DNA from: Nitrospina sp. LS_NOB
GTDB lineage: Bacteria; Nitrospinota; Nitrospinia; Nitrospinales; VA-1
DNA: 64,000 bases
Assembly: GCA_001542995.1 (NCBI GenBank)
Contig: LFLA01000005.1
Span: 1-64,000 of the forward strand
Direction: 5' to 3'
Shown here: in pieces, positions 60,379-64,000 of the stretch
How positions within the stretch are numbered: position 1 is the first letter of the stretch
Layout: each line of letters starts with the position of its first letter
The notes under the pieces: generated by a model
The model's database searches: none
What the model was told of the DNA's origin: nothing
The model's input: only the letters and a program-made list of their open reading frames with translations
Made by a program: the position numbers and the translations under genes

Positions 60379-61306
60379 TCCCACCGAGCCGCTAACCGGT
60401 GTTTTCCTTATGGCGCATGGGGCTCCCGAGTCCGTTGATGATATCCCGGAATATTTGAGGAACATCCGCAGCGGAACAGAGCCCACTCCAGAAACTATTG
60501 CTATAATCCGTGACCGCTATAAGCAGATCGGCGGAAAGTCTCCCCTGCGGGAGATCACCCAGGAACTATGCGCCCGGCTGGAGTCTTTTCTCAACCAGCA
60601 GGGATCGCAGTTCAAAGTCTATTGCGGAATGCGCAATTGGAGTCCTTATATCGGTGACGAGGTAAAAAGGATGAAGGAAGACGGGGTGAAAAAAGTGGTG
60701 GCGCTTTGCCTGGCCCCGCAATTCAGCACTTGGAGTACGCGTTTGTACTTCAATGTTTTTAAGGAAGCGTTGAAAAACTGCGATGCGGAGAATTTGGATG
60801 TGCGCTACATTGGTAGTTGGGCGGACCATCCACTTCTCATTGATGCGTTTGAAGAAAAATACCGCACGGCCCTTGAAAAACTGGGACCAAATGCAGAAGA
60901 ATCGATTCACACGATTTTCACAGCGCACAGTATCCCCTCCGAATCTTTAGAGTTTGGCGACCCTTACCCTGAAGAGTTTGACAAAACTGTTGCAAAACTT
61001 GTGGAGCGGGTCCAACCGCGACACTGGTATAAAGCTTACCAGAGTCAGGGGATGATACCGATTCCCTGGTTGGGACCCACGGTGGAATCGGTTTTGGATA
61101 AGATCGCAAAGCAGGGTTCGAAAACAGTTTTAATGGTTCCGGTCGGCTTTGTTTGCGATCATGTAGAAATTTTGTTCGATATTGATATAGAATTTAATAA
61201 ATATGCCCGTGAACGCCAGTTGAGTTTGCACCGCATCGAATCATTAAACCTTTCCCCGACATTTGTTGAGGCGCTGGCTTCCGTGACCTGGGAAAATTTA
61301 GTTTAA
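60371..61306 (+). CDS. hemH: Ferrochelatase
   Basis: HemH inserts iron into the porphyrin ring. Seen are VFLMAHGAPESVDDIPEYL, KVYCGMRNWSPYI, CLAPQFSTWSTR, the active-site TIFTAHSIP and the C-terminal VPVGFVCDHVEILFDIDIE. I chose the ATG at 60371 (311 aa), overlapping hemE; ATG 60362 is also possible. The oxidase step between HemE and HemH is not encoded nearby. Confidence 0.93.
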   Translation: MNDPTEPLTGVFLMAHGAPESVDDIPEYLRNIRSGTEPTPETIAIIRDRYKQIGGKSPLREITQELCARLESFLNQQGSQFKVYCGMRNWSPYIGDEVKRMKEDGVKKVVALCLAPQFSTWSTRLYFNVFKEALKNCDAENLDVRYIGSWADHPLLIDAFEEKYRTALEKLGPNAEESIHTIFTAHSIPSESLEFGDPYPEEFDKTVAKLVERVQPRHWYKAYQSQGMIPIPWLGPTVESVLDKIAKQGSKTVLMVPVGFVCDHVEILFDIDIEFNKYARERQLSLHRIESLNLSPTFVEALASVTWENLV

Positions 61307-61450
61307 TCCCACTAGCCATGGAGGCAGATAGCAATGGCTCATAGGGCCGAGAGAATGTTTGCCGCATGTTATATCACTTCATCGGCCTTCATGCCCCGAA
61401 GGATGAAATAAAGACTTTGCAATTTGCCATCGGAGGCACTCCGTGGATCT
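61306..61450. repeat. Family B repeat block before pcrA
   Basis: Units are ATAGCAATGGCTCATAGGGC, TTCATGCCCCGAAGGATG and GCAATTTGCCATCGGAGGC followed by ACTCCGTGG. The GGAGG and the GTG start of the helicase gene lie within the last unit. Confidence 0.65.
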
Positions 61451-63599
61451 TGAAAATTTGAATCCCCAGCAGTTACAGGCCGTGCGCCATAGTGAAGGTC
61501 CGCTGATGGTGGTGGCGGGAGCAGGCTCCGGGAAAACGCGTGTCATCACCTGCCGCATTGCCAATTTAATTAAGGAGAAGGGAGTTCCTCCGGAAAGTAT
61601 TCTTGCGATCACCTTTACCAACAAGGCCGCCGGGGAAATGAAGGAACGTGTCCGGAAAATGCTGGACCTTCGTGGAGCTTCCCCTTGGATCAGCACCTTT
61701 CATTCTTTTTGTCTGAGAATCCTTAGAATACATATTTCGGAACTGGGTTTTTCCAATGATTTTGCTGTCTACGACGCGCAGGACCAGTTGACCCTGGTCA
61801 AACAGTGTATGAAGGTGGCGGAAATCAGTACTGACGCATTCCCTCCCAAAACTCTTCTCGGTCACATCAGCGGATTCAAAAATGATTTTCTCATGCCCGA
61901 AGATTTGCAACCGGATGCGATGCCTTATGGGCACCAACTCAAGGCGGCGGGTCTTTATCCTGTTTACCAGTCTGCCCTGAAAAAAAATAATGCTTTAGAT
62001 TTTGACGATTTGCTGGTTTTTACAAGCAGGTTGTTTCAGGAGTTTCCTTCTTTAAGGGCTCGTTACAACGACAGGTTTCAGTATATTCTGGTTGATGAGT
62101 TCCAGGATACCAATGCGGTTCAGTACAGGCTGGTACGTCTGCTGTCGCAATCGCACAACAACATATGCGTTGTCGGGGATGATGACCAGAGTATTTATCG
62201 CTGGAGGGGGGCAAACATAGAAAATATTTTGAAGTTTGAAAATGATTTCCCCGGAACGACGGTGGTCAAGCTTGAGGAAAATTACCGGTCCACACAAAAT
62301 ATTTTAAATGCGGCGGGAAGTGTGGTGAGAGAGAACAGAAACCGGAAGGAAAAAACATTATGGACGCAAAATGAAGTGGGTTCTCCGGTGTTGTGCTACA
62401 GGGCTGAAGATGAAACGGATGAGTCGGAATTTGTTTGCGAAAAAATCCAGGCTTTGAACCGCGACGAAGGTTTTAGCTTTAATGATATGGCCGTTCTCTA
62501 TCGTACCAATGCCCAGTCGCGGGTTTTGGAAGACGTGTTGATGAGAATCGGGCTACCTTATCAGGTGATAGGGGGACAGCGTTTTTATGAAAGAAAAGAG
62601 ATCAAGGATGTGCTGGCATACATGCGGGTTGTTCTAAACCCGAGCGATTCGGTTTCTTTAAAACGAATCATCAACGTTCCTGTCCGGGGAATTGGCAAGA
62701 CCTCGCTGGAAAAGGTTGAGCAGTATTGTCGGGAAATGGGTTTGTCGCTCCAGGAGGGTTTGCGCCGGAACGAGCAGGGAAAATTGACAGCTCCTGCGGC
62801 AGGCAGGAAGATCGCCCAGTTTTTGCAAATCATCGACCATCTGGATTCCATGAAGGATGATCCGCTGGCACTTCTGAAAGAGGTGGTAGACCGAACGGGT
62901 TATGGGGAAATGTTGAGAAAAGAGGATACCCGCGAGAGTAAAGGGCGCATGGAAAATCTGGAGGAATTATTTTCCGCAGTGGAGCAGTCCGTTGAGAATG
63001 GGGAAGGTTCCCTGCAGGAATTTCTGGATTCGGCCTCGCTAGTGGCGGATTTGGATAACCTTGATGACGAGCGTGGGGTTCTCCCACTGATGACTCTGCA
63101 TACCTGCAAGGGTTTGGAATTTTCTTCGGTATTTGTGGTAGGCATGGAAAATGGACTCCTCCCCCATGCCAGTTCCATGTCGGACTCTGAGGAATATGAA
63201 GAGGAGAGAAGGCTGTGCTATGTAGGTTTTACTCGAGCTCGAAAAAAACTGTTCGTCACCCATGCCAGGCGGAGAAGAATCTATGGCACTACTTTTAATT
63301 ATCTTCCATCAGATTTTCTGCTTTCTATTCCTGATGAAGTTATGATCCGCGAATCAAGCAGGTTCAGCAATGAAACCGCACCTCAATTTAGCAGCACACT
63401 TGGCGGAGCTCTTCCCTATCAGGAAAAAAGTGGGGGTGCCTATTCGATCGGGACAAAGGTTTTGCACGCGAAGTTTGGGTCGGGAATTGTGATCAACCTT
63501 TCAGGTAGCGAAGAAAATTTAAATCTGGAAGTGTTTTTTAAAGCCCCTCACGGGAAAAAGAAACTCTCAGCCAGCCACGCCAAACTGATTGTTCTTTAG
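61443..63599 (+). CDS. pcrA: ATP-dependent DNA helicase PcrA/UvrD
   Basis: This 718-aa superfamily 1A helicase acts in repair and clearing of protein-DNA blocks. Motifs in order are the Q-motif LNPQQLQAV, Walker A AGAGSGKTRV, AITFTNKAAGEMKER, the DEFQDTN box, GDDDQSIYRWRGA, LMTLHTCKGLEF and CYVGFTRARKKL. The C-terminal tail (TKVLHAKFGSGIVINLSG) matches the Tudor-like domain that binds RNA polymerase in PcrA/UvrD. It starts with GTG inside a repeat unit. Confidence 0.94.
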   Translation: MDLENLNPQQLQAVRHSEGPLMVVAGAGSGKTRVITCRIANLIKEKGVPPESILAITFTNKAAGEMKERVRKMLDLRGASPWISTFHSFCLRILRIHISELGFSNDFAVYDAQDQLTLVKQCMKVAEISTDAFPPKTLLGHISGFKNDFLMPEDLQPDAMPYGHQLKAAGLYPVYQSALKKNNALDFDDLLVFTSRLFQEFPSLRARYNDRFQYILVDEFQDTNAVQYRLVRLLSQSHNNICVVGDDDQSIYRWRGANIENILKFENDFPGTTVVKLEENYRSTQNILNAAGSVVRENRNRKEKTLWTQNEVGSPVLCYRAEDETDESEFVCEKIQALNRDEGFSFNDMAVLYRTNAQSRVLEDVLMRIGLPYQVIGGQRFYERKEIKDVLAYMRVVLNPSDSVSLKRIINVPVRGIGKTSLEKVEQYCREMGLSLQEGLRRNEQGKLTAPAAGRKIAQFLQIIDHLDSMKDDPLALLKEVVDRTGYGEMLRKEDTRESKGRMENLEELFSAVEQSVENGEGSLQEFLDSASLVADLDNLDDERGVLPLMTLHTCKGLEFSSVFVVGMENGLLPHASSMSDSEEYEEERRLCYVGFTRARKKLFVTHARRRRIYGTTFNYLPSDFLLSIPDEVMIRESSRFSNETAPQFSSTLGGALPYQEKSGGAYSIGTKVLHAKFGSGIVINLSGSEENLNLEVFFKAPHGKKKLSASHAKLIVL

Positions 63600-63637
63600 A
63601 AAACAGGTTTATAAACCCGGGGCGATGCGAATGTATG

Positions 63638-64000
63638 TCAATCGGGCTTTATAGATCGTTTCAAAATGGATTCTAGTTTAGCTTTTGCCCTCGGAGAAAG
63701 CCGTAAGTTTAATACGATGCCGTTGGGGTTGTAATCCTCCTTCAATACCAAGGCATGTTTTCGTATTTCCTGAATGAGCATGGCCTGGGAGTGCTCGAGC
63801 TCGAGGCGATACGGCGCCAGATTTTTCTCATAGTGGCAGATCATTTGTTGGCGGAGCGAATCAATCCCTCGTCCCGTTTTGCAGGAAATGCCGATTGAAG
63901 AAGGATAAGTATTAAGGGCGCGATCCAGAATTTCGGTGTCCGACAACGCATCAATTTTATTGAAGACGGTGAGAATATCGATATTGTCCGCTCCCATTTG
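63638..64000 (-). CDS. hflX: GTPase HflX, C-terminal part (runs off the window)
   Basis: Only the end of the gene is in the window; the frame continues beyond 64000 (CAA upstream of the ATG at 63997). It has the G4 motif VFNKIDALSD and the G5-like ISCKTGRGIDSLRQQM, then a C-terminal domain ending SPRAKAKLESILKRSIKPD. This fits HflX, a ribosome-splitting stress GTPase, although other Obg-HflX relatives are possible. It converges on pcrA. Confidence 0.75.
   Translation of the reverse strand, partial: QMGADNIDILTVFNKIDALSDTEILDRALNTYPSSIGISCKTGRGIDSLRQQMICHYEKNLAPYRLELEHSQAMLIQEIRKHALVLKEDYNPNGIVLNLRLSPRAKAKLESILKRSIKPD

Overview
The window is about 64 kb of chromosomal DNA from a diderm (Gram-negative) bacterium of moderate GC content. 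Lipopolysaccharide genes (lptE, two waaA-type Kdo transferases, lpxK, waaF) show an outer membrane with lipid A and core sugar. The large tRNA / secE-nusG / rpl-rpoBC / str / S10 / spc / alpha block shows a core chromosomal location. All of the ribosomal proteins here that exist in zinc and zinc-free versions (S14, L31, L33, L36) are zinc versions. L30 (rpmD) and map are missing from the spc operon. I cannot name the lineage from the sequence alone; a Nitrospinota- or Desulfobacterota-like bacterium would fit, and this is only an impression.

Layout. 1-5160: a leuS-lptE-holA operon (minus strand) bounded on both sides by blocks of interspersed repeats, including a 34-bp exact inverted pair. 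5163-12711: a sodium/solute symporter, two adjacent waaA paralogues facing lpxK, a small membrane methyltransferase, an amidohydrolase, and a lipoprotein gene broken by a one-base frameshift. 13030-44132: tRNA-Thr, -Tyr, -Gly, -Thr, rpmG, tRNA-Trp, secE, nusG, rplKAJL, rpoBC, then (new promoter) rpsL, rpsG, fusA, tuf and the whole S10-spc-alpha series to rpoA-rplQ. 44409-52370: a YkgJ-type Cys-rich protein and a radical SAM protein (minus), then rho-rpmE-prfA-prmC-murA-waaF (plus). 52378-56476: a PRC-barrel-like protein, a DUF2007-type zinc-ribbon protein, a DPM1-like glycosyltransferase and a DUF5989-type small membrane protein, with an 830-bp mobile element between the last two; then a Gx-type membrane protein and a histone-deacetylase-like hydrolase. 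56757-64000: queG, a GT39-like membrane protein, hemE-hemH, a PcrA/UvrD helicase, and the 3' end of hflX running off the window.

Most of the window is ordinary housekeeping DNA. The most unusual part is 53881-54726. A visibly AT-rich 830-bp segment has 25-bp terminal inverted repeats (one mismatch) and an exact 8-bp target duplication, and it sits inside the last codons of the DUF5989-type gene. Removing the segment and one duplication restores the expected end of that family. The element has no transposase. It carries one unknown, membrane-anchored, coiled-coil-like gene whose start is out of frame across a run of eight Gs, so it may be phase-variable or may contain a sequencing error.

A second theme is two families of degenerate interspersed repeats. 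Family A is built from TGTCATTC / GAATGACA units. Family B is built from GTGATATCC, TTCATGCCCCGNAGGGG and GGAGGCACTCCG-like units. They fill most non-coding gaps outside the ribosomal block. Family B often runs into coding sequence: it appears to supply the last codons of holA, lpxK and the YkgJ-type gene, and the ribosome binding site or start region of putP, hemE and pcrA.
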